The notes beneath the pieces were generated by a model. That model was not told the DNA's origin. It worked only from the letters and a program-made list of their open reading frames with translations, and ran no database searches. This document shows, piece by piece, positions 34,921-47,469 of a stretch of DNA of 64,000 nt. How positions within the stretch are numbered: position 1 is the stretch's first letter; every line of letters begins with the position of its first letter. The position numbers and the translations under genes were made by a program. This stretch comes from Echinococcus granulosus. Taxonomy: Eukaryota > Platyhelminthes > Cestoda > Cyclophyllidea > Taeniidae. The stretch lies in the NCBI RefSeq assembly GCF_000524195.1, contig NW_020170414.1:440015-504014 (forward strand), given 5' to 3'.

Positions 34921-36267
34921 CACTGGCTCAACGATGTAGGTTGTTCCGCAAACAGTGTATTAAACCGAGTTAAGTGGTGGGCAGATCTCGGCCCTTCAGG
35001 TAAGAAGTCGTAAAAGTCCTAATGGCATGGAATAATATACCTTACTGAGCACGGAAGGCCCAAAAGGCAACAAATACTAAACTCCCCATTAGGTGGAACA
35101 AGTGCATGGGAAACCACTGCATTTGTGTGGTAATAACGTAGCTACGAGTCACCTGACAATGTCATATTGCCAAGTACAAATCAGAGCAGGGTGTATTTGT
35201 TGATATTTTTCACATTTTTGCACCACTGCAGTGTTCACCTTCCAAAGTACAACTTCCTTAAGTAGTATACTGACTTGGAATACCAACCATGAACTAGAAT
35301 TTCTTTGTAAACCATCACTTCAACCTATGGTTGATATTACGTGGATTAATTCATACCTTATTTATAAATCGCAGAGAAAGAGTAAAATTTTGATCTGAGT
35401 ACGGCAACCTAAAGGAGGCGCTTAAATGATAGCTATACGGTTCACAGCAAAGTCCAATGTTACACCATATTTAATCTTTAATAAGCCTCCTAATTTTTAG
35501 GAAATTAAGTTTGATAGGTGAAACGAGGAAATATATTTGAATAGGGGTTCCCTGTTTCATCCTAATTTATTTTGAATACGTTCACAAGACGTTCCTCGGT
35601 TAAGGAATCCAGAAGATGCACTAGCCTCCTAATTAATGTACGAAGGATTGTTGTAGGTCGCCAAAGGTAAAAAACTCACTTTTCCTTAGGTAGACAATTT
35701 TATCGTTTCTCAGAAAGAATCTGCGATTCGGCTTCTTCCAAGTCTGAGGTAATATAAGCGTTGATATGTAAATAAACCTTATCCGACTGTCTGCCTGAGG
35801 AAATTTGACTTCTTGTCTTCTATTAATCTACGGTCTGGGCCGCATAAGAAAAGTTAATAAGGATGCTTTACAGAATTTGAGTTGAACCCTTCCCAATCTC
35901 ACCACTAAAAGAGCGTTGGAAGCCCATAGTAGTTATCCTTATGGGTTAAAGCTCGTTCTGTAGAAGGTAAGTTAATAATCTGGAAAGTAAGAAAGTGAGA
36001 GCCTGTAGAATTCGCATTTGGTAATTGAATGAGAGGAAGCCACACTTTCTTCTATTATGCATTCCTCGCAATTAATGCACTTCTCTGTAACTAACTGCGA
36101 TTGGTAACAGTAGATAAGCAAGAAGAAATTGAGGAAGTCCCAACGAAAATTAGTCAAACATCTTTGAGATGGATTCTCATAATAAACACACCTTAACCAA
36201 ACCGATTATGAAACATAATGATATAAACGGAGTTGCAAGTATCTACGTGGGGTTGCACCCAAATAAC

Positions 36268-36500
36268 TGCAGCGTTTCCAGATTTCGCTGAAGATAAAAG
36301 AAGGCATAAAATTAGAGGAGAATATGTATTGCTGATGGGTAGAGGAACTGGAGGGCTATTGTAATGATTTGGATGCCATGGCACTCAGGGGAAGTACAAA
36401 GAAGGAGCCTTAATTGCCTGTGTAACTGAGGCGGAGATTCAAACAAACAATTGGAGCATCACGGATCCTCTGTTATGACGTTTAAATTAAAAGGCTGTTG
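36268..36500 (+). repeat. Repeat R1 (plus), head portion
   Basis: Blocks CAGATTTCGCTGAAGATAAA, GAGAATATGTATTGCTGATG, GGAAGTACAAAGAAGGAGCC, AGGCGGAGATTCAAACAAAC and GAGCATCACGG. It is the B partner of 14,780-14,990 in segment A. Confidence 0.7.
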
Positions 36501-37169
36501 CGAGGTTCTAAAAAGGCAGGAGAAGCAAATAGAGAGGTTGTCACTTTATAAATGGAGAAAGAACCAGATGCTCGCGACTCTCTACGATAAAAGTCAAAGA
36601 GGAAAATGAGAGATTTATCTTAAATTTATACTCTTGCACTTTATATCGCCACTGCCATTCCCGATGTCACCTCATGATACACAAAGGTGTTTGTTAAGAT
36701 AACTGCGTCAATGGGCCTGCATGTGTTCCCATAAAGGGTAAGCTAGGGGAGTCGGTGGGGTGATTGAGTGTTTGTCCTTCTGTTGACCACTTAATCAGCC
36801 GAGTGTGGTTGTGGCACCCTTTTGTTGACGTTAAAAGGGAGGTATTACAAATACCCACAACTATTTACACCATCTAAAGTCTAAATTTTCAAAGCAATAC
36901 ATTTTCACCTACTTTGCCATGGAAAAATAATTACAGCATGCAATTTTTCCTTCACTGGTTGTGAGCATGCTTGATATGAAGTTTTTTCGTAAATAAATGC
37001 TCGTAGTTTGCTGTTCTTAAAGCTGCTAAATTTAAAATCTACAGTTCATCTTCAATGACAACTTTGAAATATTAAATTCAACTGCTAAAATCGGCAGAAA
37101 TGTATCATTATTTGGCAGATAATAAGGTGAATTGCTCAGATGACCATAATTTCGTATAAAACGGTGCGC

Positions 37170-37375
37170 TACATTGGATGTGATACTTTGTTCAACTTTT
37201 TGTTTTGGTTGTATGGGTATATAAGTCTCTGCCCCTGGACTCTCCCTGGGAGGCATGGCTTCTAGGCCAAACATTACGTGCTGTACATATTCTGTCCAAA
37301 GAATAATGGCTTCTTTCGTCTTCAGGAAAGAATCAGAGCCCCTTATTAGGCCTCAAGGATTACCACGACAAGATG
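37170..37375 (-). repeat. Repeat R1 (minus), head portion
   Basis: On the minus strand: TCTTTCCTGAAGACGAAAGA, GAATATGTACAGCACGTAAT, AGAAGCCATGCCTCCCAG and GCAGAGACTTATATACCC, the R1 head order. The tail present in the A and C minus-strand copies is not recognisable here. Confidence 0.6.
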
Positions 37376-39839
37376 CTAAATTGCACACTTTAGGATTAAA
37401 TACATGTTATAATGCTCTAATATAAACAAAAACTAAGCTTATGGAAGCCTTGACGAGAGTTGGATCACAAACTGTGGCAGCTGCTTGCTGATAACCTGAC
37501 GATAACACCTGCCTCCCTCAAAAGAGCCAGGGATGAACAAAAAAGGCCATTCAACCACTTTCTAGCGAATTGCACCATTTATTTGGACAGAAAATCGAGT
37601 GACTGCATAGGAAAAAATTCTACTGAAAGAATAAGTGGCTGCTGAAGAGATTTCTTCAATATTCAGCAGAGTAACTTTAGCCACTACAACTTGTTTCCAA
37701 GGTTATGTTGCCCTTCAAGATCAAAATTATTCCCTCAAATTGCAGTGGTGAGCTATGCAAGAGGCAAGATTATTATTATTTCCTGAACTGCAAGCCTAAC
37801 GGTTACCTTGGGTTAGGGTTCTGAATTCATATCGCCTAACAAATGGGATGAACGCTTTTGCCGTAGGGCCTACGATCGCCTACACGTACCTTGACGGTTC
37901 GTTCAAAGCCATTGTAGGCATGTGACATCTTCAGGCAGTGAAAACATTCCACAGGACATCAAAATGATTTTATCCTCTAGACGAAAAAACCCTCTTCCAG
38001 TGTCCCAACATAACACACTTTACGAACCAGTATCATTCTGGCGAAGAACTCTGGTGGCAATGTTTTTGATGCAAACACGTTTTAATGGGAGGGACTGCTC
38101 GTTTTCTAACGTGCTAAATTCGTACCTTGCGGTAATTTTACTATCATTCTCCAGGTCACAAGATCACAAGTGAGTGCTAAGTAGTGTTTTTACGCTTCCT
38201 TCTTTTCGGTGGGCAACACATCCTTACTCCTGTAAAAGCACGACCTATTAGCATGATGTTAATGGTGAAACAAATTCAGCTTCAGTGCATAAAAGTGGGC
38301 GGAAAGGCTGCTGTCTTACCACATCTTAAACACAGCAGCAGAGAGTCCAAACTTCAAATGGGCTTCAATAGCTTTAAGTGTCTAAATTTACGACTCGAAG
38401 GTGATTAGATGCTTGAAATCTTCTATAGAGCTGATCCGATTTTGAGGGCGACCACGGGGCTGTGTCACATCGCTGAGGACATTACAGCTTACCATTAATA
38501 GGGCATTTTATGTTGACTTCTGAGATAAATTATTTCTATTTAAGTAATCGCTAAAAGTAGCCAAACAAGGGAGGAAAAAACACTCTTCATCTTAGTAATT
38601 GAGTTTCCTCAAATCTCCGTTAAAAGCTGCTAAAGAATCACTTTTAATGGGAAAAACTACCTTTTTATCTAGTCCTGAGAAGTCCGCTATAATTTGGAGT
38701 GAATTGTGGATGGAACACAAGAAGGACTTACATTTCCGTCAGCAGTTGATATTTAAACTAGTCAAATAATTATTTCCGTTTATAATATAATTAGAAGAGG
38801 TATTTTAAAAAAAGAAGCCAATCATAGTGCAGGAAGCTTCCCTAAATTTCTTACTCGTTAAAGCACTCGCTGCTACAATCTACCATCTATTTTTCAATAA
38901 GATACGAAATGGAAGAAAAAACACCCTTGCTGCCTTCTTTCCTGTCCCACCTCGGTTTTACCCTATTCCCTATTCTCCTTCGCACGTAGTTATAAAAGTA
39001 AAAATTCACCAAAAATGATGTTTTCGGAAGAACATGAAAAGTGAGGGTAAGTAAGGCATTCTATTGACAAAGATCGTACCTTCTCTGTGTGTTCTAAAGT
39101 TTTTTAAGAAGCTTCTGCTGATTCGAGATTTAGCTAATGTTGAGTCGGGATATGCGTATCACGTCTCCGGATTGTCCCCTCTGCACAACTTTAGTTGTTT
39201 GGACTCGTAGTGGTAATGAGGAGAGAAAAACGCCCTGTCCGGTTTTCCCCTATCTCAGCCGATCATTTCACCAGGCAGAAGGGTATGGCTCTGACGATGC
39301 AGTTGATAAGAATGATCATCTTTATCTCTGTGACTGTCATCAGAAGTCACGCAAACATATGCCCATTTGACCAGACCATTCATTTATTTGACTTGAAGCA
39401 TCCAAATGTGGGCATGCATTCCTAATTTTATTGTCCTTTGTTTGAATAAGCTCACATAAAATCACGGTGATTTTAGGCACTGCTACGCCACTCCAACTGT
39501 CCCTTTGCTTGCATTTCTTGTCAATTCACTTATACTGATTAAAGCGATTATGCCAGTGGAAGCAAAAGGCCTCGAGCAGCAATAAAAAGGTGGAAAAACC
39601 AGAGAATGGACAATCTGACAATAGGAATACAATATCGTATCCTTTTTTGCTATGCAAACAAGGGGTACTGAAGATAATGAACACAGAATCGAAGCAGAGA
39701 CGCGCAAACCCATGAGGAATTGCAAAATACACTCACTTGCGATTGATAATTTGACATTGTTAAGTTGCGGCTCAAGACTGTGTAGGCAGCAAATTGTTAA
39801 ACTTACTTTCCTCGACCTGTTCCACATAGTGGTTGGTTA

Positions 39840-40130
39840 AGCTTTTGGCGCCTAGAGGAGGAGATGAATGCATTAGCCTCCCTTCCACGGCCTAATTCTG
39901 CGCGAGGAGACGCGCAAGTTAGCCATGCTTATGTTGGAAGCTGCAGGCTCTGCAGTCAGTCATAAACTCTGTGCTTTTGCAGGTGATTTAACCAACACTG
40001 CAAAAAACGGTCTCTCCTCTATTACGCGCTAGTCTTTTTAAATTATTAATGACTGAGCGAGTGCCAAGGACTTGAGGTGCTTTGTTTATTTCTGCTTTTA
40101 TTATATGAATTACAGCCGTCACTCTTGAAT
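39840..40130 (+). mobile_element. Element E, truncated copy (one end only)
   Basis: Matches the left 250-300 bases of the 11.9-kb copy: GCGCAAGTTAGCC, GCAGGCTCTGCAGTCAGTCA, TGCTTTTGCAGGTGATTTAA, CTCTCCTCTATTACGC, TTTAAATTATTAATGACTGA. The rest of the element is missing; the D1 unit, carrying E in the opposite orientation, begins just to the right. The result is an inverted pair of E ends about 1.8 kb apart. Confidence 0.65.
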
Positions 40131-40559
40131 ATTTAATCAGGCAAGATCAGAAAAAAGCAGTGGATTTTTCTTATTCAAGCACTTTTGGAAATAACGTTGG
40201 CTTAATCTTCTTCTCTTTCACTGCGCGAAAGTTGACTGACAGACCGATTGACTGACCAAGCGGTGCCATCAACGCATGACCTAGACGGATGATCCTGCCC
40301 TAAATCGTAAACTCAAAGGCATGTCAGTGAAGGAATTTTGAGCTAAAAGTATGGTTGATGAAGAGACAAGGATTAAGCGAACTAAAAATGCAATTTAAGA
40401 GTACGCAGTAAAACATTGCCACATGCCAGAGTCGAAGTTGTACCTGTCCTCATTTGCTAGTGTTTATTGATTATCTGTAGAAGTACAAAGGTGACTTTTT
40501 TGGCTGCCATTTTTGTTTTACAGTCAGCACATCAGTAAACCAGGCACAGTTCATCTGCA

Positions 40560-42115
40560 ATGACAAGTAGCCAGTTAAGATCGCCTTCATTAGGGTATTA
40601 AATGCCACTGCACTTATCGCCTAGGCACGAATAGCTAAGGTTTTCGTCTTTCTACGAAATAACCCCCTGTAACTGTTACAAGTACAATGAAGGCGTTCTC
40701 TTTATTTGATTTGCTAGTATTTTTAGGAAGGAATAAATAGTAACACTTGCCCTAACTCAATTTGAAAAGGGGATCCTATTGGTTGTGGTTACTGTTTGCA
40801 GAGCAGAGGCACTAAAGCTCTATTTTAACAATATAAGCTTATTTAAGATGGAAACCACCCGGAATTTACACTTAAATATGAACGAAGGGTCCTACCCCCG
40901 ATGCGTGATTTGAGAGGCTGGAAAACCTCCACAATCAAACCTAGACGTCGTTAATGTCGATTGAACATACCGAAAGTCCGATGGGGAACTAAACAGGCTC
41001 CGCATAGATCTAATGGGAGGTATTCTATGTCAGGATATCGTGATCGAGTTCTGAATGTTGTCATGACTTGACATTTCCATAACGCTGACCCACTTTGCGA
41101 ACTTCACAGGGTATATGGGTTCCATCGGTGGGACACACGTAGGCTGGTCCACTGTAGGGCTAGTGAGAGAACAGCATTTCGATTTGGTGGAAGTGATGCC
41201 AAGTCAAGCATCAACAGTTACTTAAGAGATCACGAGCCCTACCCTTGTACATGCATCAATTATGCATTCCTCGTACAATATCTGACAACGCCCTGGAGAG
41301 GGACGATATATATCTCACCTTTCGGCAACCATACTTTTCGTGCCGAAAGTGATCATACACATTTATAGGAGCGCCACCATGACTGGAGTTGTGATTTCTG
41401 GCCACAAGTAGAATGCGATAGTAGCTAAATTAACACGGCGTAGAGATTTGTGAGAAAATCAACCACAGAGTGGAACAGCTTTGACAGAGATTCACTAATT
41501 GTTCGAGGTTGTAAAGTCATTATTTAATCTTAAATTTTAAATATTTCTGCCACCTGATCTTCATCGAGATAAATGCCTAAGCATGCTAAATGAGGTTATA
41601 AGAGATGGTAAAAGCATTCGTCACTACTTATCACTTATCAATCAAGCTAACAGAGAAGCATACAATGAATTTGGCTTGTTTGTAAGATATGTAACGACAA
41701 GCAATGAAGGAGAGACGCAGTAGTTGGCGCGGGTCAAGCTTAGTAAAATACTAGAAAGTCAGTCAGCCACACAGACATTGGTATTCATATAAAAAGAGAG
41801 GAAAACAAAGAATTTTAAGTGTATGACACTCGTTAAGCCATTAATAATTCAAACAGACTGGCTTACGTAGCGGAGGAGAGGCAATTTTGTCGCAGTGTGG
41901 ACCACTTTAACTGTAGAAGCAAAAGACTTGTCTAACCTTATTAGCCACAGTTTGCAGCTCAATCAGGACCAATTAGTGCACCTTTTTACCTAGTAATTCT
42001 CTATCGAAGGAAAGTTCTAGCATTTTGCTCCTCTATGAGGTCCTGAGTACTTAAGTGACCACTACATGGAATAAGCCTTGTTGTAACTTTAAACACTTGG
42101 TAACTACGCTGCCTT
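40560..42115 (-). mobile_element. Element E inside D1 (minus)
   Basis: Reverse complement of the 11,880-13,340 copy, for example 41149-41203 against 12683-12737 at 40 of 55. It contains the open frame 41,072-41,368. Termini were inferred only from where the similarity fades. Confidence 0.7.
41072..41368 (+). CDS. Open coding-like frame in element E, 98 codons stop to stop, unidentified
   Basis: The frame is open between TGA at 41069-41071 and TAG at 41366-41368 and has no ATG, so if it was ever translated it would be an internal or 3' exon. From 41,084 it aligns residue by residue with 43,970-44,254 (+), exactly the same length of 285 nt, and with 12,535-12,798 (-). Shared features: DPLC near the start, LHR, HCRASERT and GSDAK (with the 12-kb copy), PC then C, TTP, and NHTFR..SDHTHL directly before the stop, which is at the same place in all three. 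No family is recognised. It has Cys and His residues but no clear zinc-finger spacing. It may be a decayed exon of a gene or of a mobile element; noncoding homology alone is the alternative. Confidence 0.35.
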   Translation, partial: HFHNADPLCELHRVYGFHRWDTRRLVHCRASERTAFRFGGSDAKSSINSYLRDHEPYPCTCINYAFLVQYLTTPWRGTIYISPFGNHTFRAESDHTHL

Positions 42116-43429
42116 GAGTCACCTGACAACGTCAGATCGTCAATCGCAAGTTAGTGTAGGGTGTAATTTTTCACAGGTTCTCATATCTTCACGTCAAAAC
42201 ACCAGGACTTCTACTGAAAGATGGATTCCCTGTTGCAGAGGTTTTTTCAATATCCAGCAGATTAACTTTTGCCATTAAAACTTATTTCCATGTTTATATT
42301 GCTAACTTGGACTAGCAACTATGAATTTGTATGTCAATTTCACTGCTTCATAACGTTACATGAATTATCTCCTGCTTTATTTATTAGCCAAAAAGAATGT
42401 GGAAATTTCGAATCGGTTGCTATTGTTCTTAGCGCATTTCAAGAACGAGCAAACTTTGGAACGTGAAATCGGTCGCAAACAGTAATAGTCTGGTGTTGCC
42501 TTTTACTGACCTTGAGTCTTTTCCGTAAGCCCTAGTCTTGACTCGTCATGCTCAAGTGACCACCTCATAAAAAAGTACTTCTTTACAGAGTAAACATTTC
42601 TTCCTCCGGCTTTGGCACAGTGCATTTAAGATCTGTGGCGTTTTTTCATGTTTCAAAATGGTCATTTAGTCTCCTTGTGCCTGTGACCTCACTGGGTCGC
42701 TAATCGACACGGATTGATTGAGTCAAATTTATTGATGAGTTGACTGAGAAACAAACTGTTAGTCAAAATGCTACCTTAGTACTCCTACAGTGTATCAATG
42801 ATTAGTATTATTAACTGAAAGAAACACCTCCAGTGAAGTGATTTGACTGTGTACTTAAAAAAGGCTGTGTAATGAGGATCAAGTCATTTCATTTTTGACT
42901 GTTGGCGTAATCAGTTGTCTTAAGCGTTCTTTGATCTGTCGCCTACAAATATCAAGGGACAATTGGTCAGTCTTGTACTCAATCGGCATTAAAGGTGATC
43001 AGTCAGTCAGCTTTCACTTCGCCCACATAGCCAGGCACGAATGGCAACAAGCTATCGCATTTCTTTTCATTCAGGTTTTTTGGGGATTATGTTGTATGAG
43101 ATCTTCGGCTCCGTTGCATCAAAGTCGACAGACTGACTAAACATTCTTTTGCATTTGATGGGGACAGATCAGAGAACGCCCTAAATGACTGATCGGGTGT
43201 TAGTCAGAGTCCAAAAGAACATGTACAGAGTAATTACAATCAAAAAGTTACAGTGACTGAAGCGCCACCTCACGCAGCTTCCTACAGGAATGGGGTTTTT
43301 GAAAAGAACTGCTAAATTGGGACATTCGAATTATCACCTGCCTTCAGTCAGTAATGTTCACTGATAACCTGGAACGGTCCTGAGGTGACACTTCGAGTAG
43401 CGTTTTTGTTTTTTTGGTCAATCTATCAA

Positions 43430-45120
43430 TGAAATAAGTTTAGCTGCTCTGGGCTGATTAGTGTCTCTGCTGAGATCGTCTCCACGGGGTGACCAAATGC
43501 TACTGCACCTATCACCTTGGTATGAGTTAATAAATTGCTCCTTATTTTTTCGAAATATTAAAGACGTTCTCTCTAATAATTGCGCTGGTATTTTTAGCGA
43601 GGAATAAGATAGTTGCGTTTGCCCTAACCCACTCCAAAAAGGCACACTTAATGGTTATGACTGTTTGTGGAGTGGTGACCTCAAAGCACCAGTGTGTAAA
43701 GTTGAGCTTTCCTTTTAGGAAGGAAATCAACAAGCAATTACGTCTAACTAAGCGAAGAATTCCATTGCCGAGGGTTGAAGAGAAAGGCCATAAAACACCC
43801 CCTTTAAGGGAGAAAACACATCCTTAATAGGCCATAAATGGTGCCAGGGTCAACTAGATCTACTGAGAGTAATTAGGAGTGAGGCGAACACGCAGATATT
43901 TAGTAAGAGGACATATAAGGACACAATGGCTCAGTTTTGCCTGTCTTAATGACTTAACAGTGGTACAAAGTTGATCCACTTTGCGGTATGCGCAGGGTCT
44001 AGGCTGTGGTCACGATTTCGTGTATATACAAAGCCACTGTAAGGGTCGTGACAGAGCAGGGTACATGTACAGTGATAGTGTTCCTAAAATAAAGAGAAGA
44101 GTTATTAAAGCATCACAAGTTCTGCCCATGTTCATGCGACGATATGCTTTTTCCTTATGCGGCATCAACCACGCCGCCGTGAAGAATGGCAATATGGACC
44201 ATACCGCTCAGCACCAGCGCTTTTCTTACGAAAAGCGATCGTACTCCTTCATAGAACCCTACCTTGAGTGGAGTTGTAAATTAGATGGCGAAGAGATAGA
44301 TAGTGGAACAACTTCAATAAGGATTCAGCTGTTGGTTGTAAATGCTTATCTAAATTCTTTTGAATACCTCTGCGACTGGATCTCATGGGAGGCAAGTGGA
44401 TAAGTATGCTGAATTAAATTATAAACCCAGGTAAAAATATTCACCACTTATCCACCATAAATCAAGCTGACAGAAAAGCCTGACTTGACTTCCACCCATC
44501 TGAGAGATATGATTTAGGCTGGTTTGGAATGACACAAATGGCAAGGTAAATAAATCACTTTCCCCTCTAACTTATATCACAATATATTATTTGCGTCTGT
44601 TTCTTCTTCTGACCATTTAATTTATCTCTACTGCCAATTCAGCCTTTTGCAATGGTCTTTGTAAGGTAAGATGTCAGAACAGAGAAACCGTGATATTTAT
44701 GCTTTGCCTCGATTGGTTAACCCCGTGAAAGATGATACTGCATTTGAATGAGGTGCTTACCGATTCTTTGGTTTTGGTCGTACTAAATTAAATAGGCAAA
44801 AGTGAGAGTCGTACTTTACATGGAAAAAGCAGGACAAGCAAAGCGCTGCAGATATCAACCATTTGCTTAGAACCATTTTTAATTCCAACAGCCTTGCTCA
44901 TGTAATAGAGGAGACAGTGTTTTGATGTTGCAGTATTAATGATTTTACCCCTTAAAGCATGAGATTTATGAGTAGGCATAGAGTCTGTAATTTGAAACCC
45001 AAACAGGACTAGGTTGTGCATCTCCTCATCCAGCAATGGCTGTGAAAGGAAGGCTGAAGCACTAATCTCCCCTGAGAGATCCCAAATGCTCAGCCGACCA
45101 CTAGATGTAACAAGCCAATG
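43430..45120 (-). mobile_element. Element E inside D2 (minus)
   Basis: Same orientation as in D1, opposite to 11.9 kb. The minus-strand block GTAATTGCTTGTTGATTTCC / CCTAAAAGGAAAGCTCAA (43.69-43.74 kb) matches 13.02-13.07 kb, and AGTACGATCGCTTTTCG matches 12.55 kb. The end near 45.0 kb has an 82-codon minus-strand frame related to the one at 11,928-12,182. Confidence 0.7.
43970..44254 (+). pseudogene. Broken copy of the unidentified element-E coding frame
   Basis: Same length (285 nt) as 41,084-41,368 and the same terminal stop, but with at least three internal stops. Residues in common with the 41-kb frame include DPLC, PC.C, TTP and SD(R/H)T before the stop. A different frame is open across this stretch (43,981-44,403) but begins at TTG and has no counterpart in the other copies. 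Confidence 0.45.
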
Positions 45121-47469
45121 TTATAACCTACATCACAAGACAGTGTAGTTTGTAACTGCTCACTACTTCTTAAATCTCTCCTGCATGTCAGCGTTTACAG
45201 CCTTTAAAACACACCAGGTTTAAGTAGTATGCCGACTTGGACTAACAGCTATGAATTGGTTTGTCTATGCAAAATGTCAATTCCACTGCCTCATGACGTT
45301 AAGTGAACCTTTTATTAATCACAGGGAACTTGGTTATTCCAATCCGATTGCGATTGTTCTTGACACATTTCAAGAATGGACGGAATATTGGAACATGAAG
45401 CCTCATGCAAGCTCATACAGTTTGGCTTTACATTTTACTGACCTTGGGTCTTTCCATTAAGCCCTGGTCTTGACTCGTTATGTCCAAGTGACCACCTCAT
45501 AGAAACATACTTCTCCACAGAGTAAGCATTTCTTCCTCCAGCTTTGACACAGCACATCCGAGGTATGTGCGCAAATGTATAGGTCACAGCTCTTTAGAGT
45601 TTGAACCTGCATTGTTATCATTTGACCAGAAAACTGCTTTACGTGGATAAGTACCGATTCTGCATTTAGTCGCATTGTCTGTAAGCTTAGCATGGTCACT
45701 ACTTAGTGCAGGTGAACTGGACATATTTCACTAGTGTTTCGACTAAAAAAAGTCGCTAGTAGAAATGCCACCTCAGTACTTTTACGGGCTATCAATGAGT
45801 ATTGCTGACTAAAGGAAACAACTGGATAGTGCTTTACAAGAAGGCCATGCTTTCAGGCTTACGGAATGTGGTAACATTGTACTGCTAAACTCTAATTCTC
45901 ATTTTCATTAACTTCAATCCTTGTCACCTTATTTGGTGATGAGGTTTTAAACCCTGATTTACGGCCTGACCAGTGGTCTGAGGCGTATTTTGATCTGTCA
46001 TTCACACATTCCAAAGTACGGTTAGTCAGTTGGTCTGTTTACTTTTACACAATGAAAGAGAAGAAAGCTCACTCAACGGAGACCTTAAAAGTGCATTGTG
46101 ATATTGACCTAGTCGCATAGGGTAGGTAAATAATATAATCCACTTATTTCTGCCTAAGGTGAGGATAAGGCTTCCAGGCGAACTTCCTTCTTTTTCTTCT
46201 CATAAGTCGATCGGCTTATCATCAAACCAACTTTAACTTTTCTTCACAGATATTATATTTAGCCCAACTATCGCATAAACTTTTCCCTCGTATCCCTGTG
46301 TTCTCGAGGCAAAAACTAGCGGGCTACAGATGCGACCCACAGGATGTGCTTAAATGACCACACCATGTCCACTATTTAATAGGACTCCAAAATCGAGATT
46401 ATTCACTTCAATAGGTGAAACCAAGATTTATATTTGATAGAGGTTTCCTATTTCACCCTAATTCATTTGAAATACTTTCATTAGACGTTCTTCTGTTAGG
46501 AAATCTAGCAGATGCATTAGCCTCCTAATTAATGCACAAAATGTTATAGGTCACCACAAGTAGGACTCCCTTTTCCTTACGTAAATACTTTCATCTTCCT
46601 TCGAAAAGAGTCTGCAATGTTGCTTTTTTTAAGTATAAAATGATATAAACGCTTATACGCAAATAAACCTTATCCGACTGTCTGTGAGATTTTGTCTTCT
46701 CCTTATCTTCCATCAATCAGACCCTTTGGGTTGTATAAGAAGAATTAGTAAGGTGACTGCCACTTTCTACTTTCTTCCATGAAACTTTTTCAAGTGTTAA
46801 AGTTTATTGGCGTCGAATAAAGTTAATCAGAAAAGATTTTGCACAAAAATTTTGTAGTTTGATTTCAGTGAAACCGACGAGTTTGATGTCTGCAAATTGA
46901 CGTGAAGAAACGCATACAATCTCAACGAACAGTTTATCACTTTAAAAATAGTAGCAGATGGGTGTTAGTTAAACTTTTCCTTTTCGTTATGCTCATACTT
47001 ATGACTGCGCCAGTGTAAATGAGCCGGGCGACATGGCCCTCGGGACATGTTGAAAGCTGAACTTTAGCTTGACGTAAGACGGGAACGGGGCGCAGATGGG
47101 CGAAACTATGATGATCGCCTCAAAGAAGGGTTGGAAGTGACGTCTACTGTAACTACTCCAGTATCGTGTTCTGTAGGAATGCTATTAACAAATGAAGTGA
47201 GCGGCTTCAGTTGTAGCCGTATACCATCTGAAAAATTTTGTCACCGGCCTGTCAGCATTGGGTATATAAAGTTGTCAATTTGGTGTATAAGTTATACCTC
47301 TTCCATCTCACTAGTAGCTAGGTAGAGCTGAAGGAACCAGCGAGAAATCCTATCTTTACAAAGCTATTTTAAATCCCGTCCTCCATCACTAAACAACTCT
47401 GCTTTTGGGCTGGTGTACCTATGACTTGAGATGGCCATAAGCGATACCCGGCACATTTCCTTCTCCCTT

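Larger units (their letters stand above)
35000..39100 (+). repeat. Segment B, third partial copy of the duplicated unit
   Basis: Collinear with the left part of C and with A. Landmarks (B to C): 35.15 to about 45.1 kb, 35.27 to 45.24, 35.6 to 46.5 (GATGCACTAGCCTCCTAATT against GATGCATTAGCCTCCTAATT), 38.3 to 48.9, 38.85 to 49.3. (B to A): 35.95 to 14.45, 36.33 to 14.84, 36.72 to 15.26, 38.03 to 17.07, 38.85 to 17.86. B lacks roughly 1 kb between 35.3 and 35.45 relative to D2/C. No gene recognised. Confidence 0.82.
40230..43080 (+). repeat. Tandem unit D1 (about 2.9 kb)
   Basis: Matches D2 in order at an offset of about 2.8-3.1 kb: 40.73 to 43.60, 41.09 to 43.97, 41.38 to 44.26, 41.65 to 44.46, 42.05 to 45.08, 42.31 to 45.24, 42.57 to 45.50, 42.77 to 45.75 and 42.93 to 45.99. 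It consists of element E (minus) followed by a 1.0-1.3 kb spacer that is also found at 13.4-13.9 kb in A and near 35.2 kb in B. Confidence 0.82.
43080..46000 (+). repeat. Tandem unit D2 (about 2.9 kb)
   Basis: Second member of the D pair, directly adjacent to D1 and in the same orientation. Its spacer (45.1-46.0 kb) runs into segment C and matches 13.38-13.60 kb in A, for example the AACATT-TACTGCT block and the following ATCCTTGTCAC. So D2 sits at the junction with C just as E (inverted) sits at the junction with A. Confidence 0.82.

Noticed and set aside
43981..44403. 140-codon open frame on the plus strand in D2
   Set aside because: It begins at TTG and is mostly in a different frame from the one that aligns among the three element-E copies; D1 has stops in the corresponding frame. 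More likely chance than a gene.
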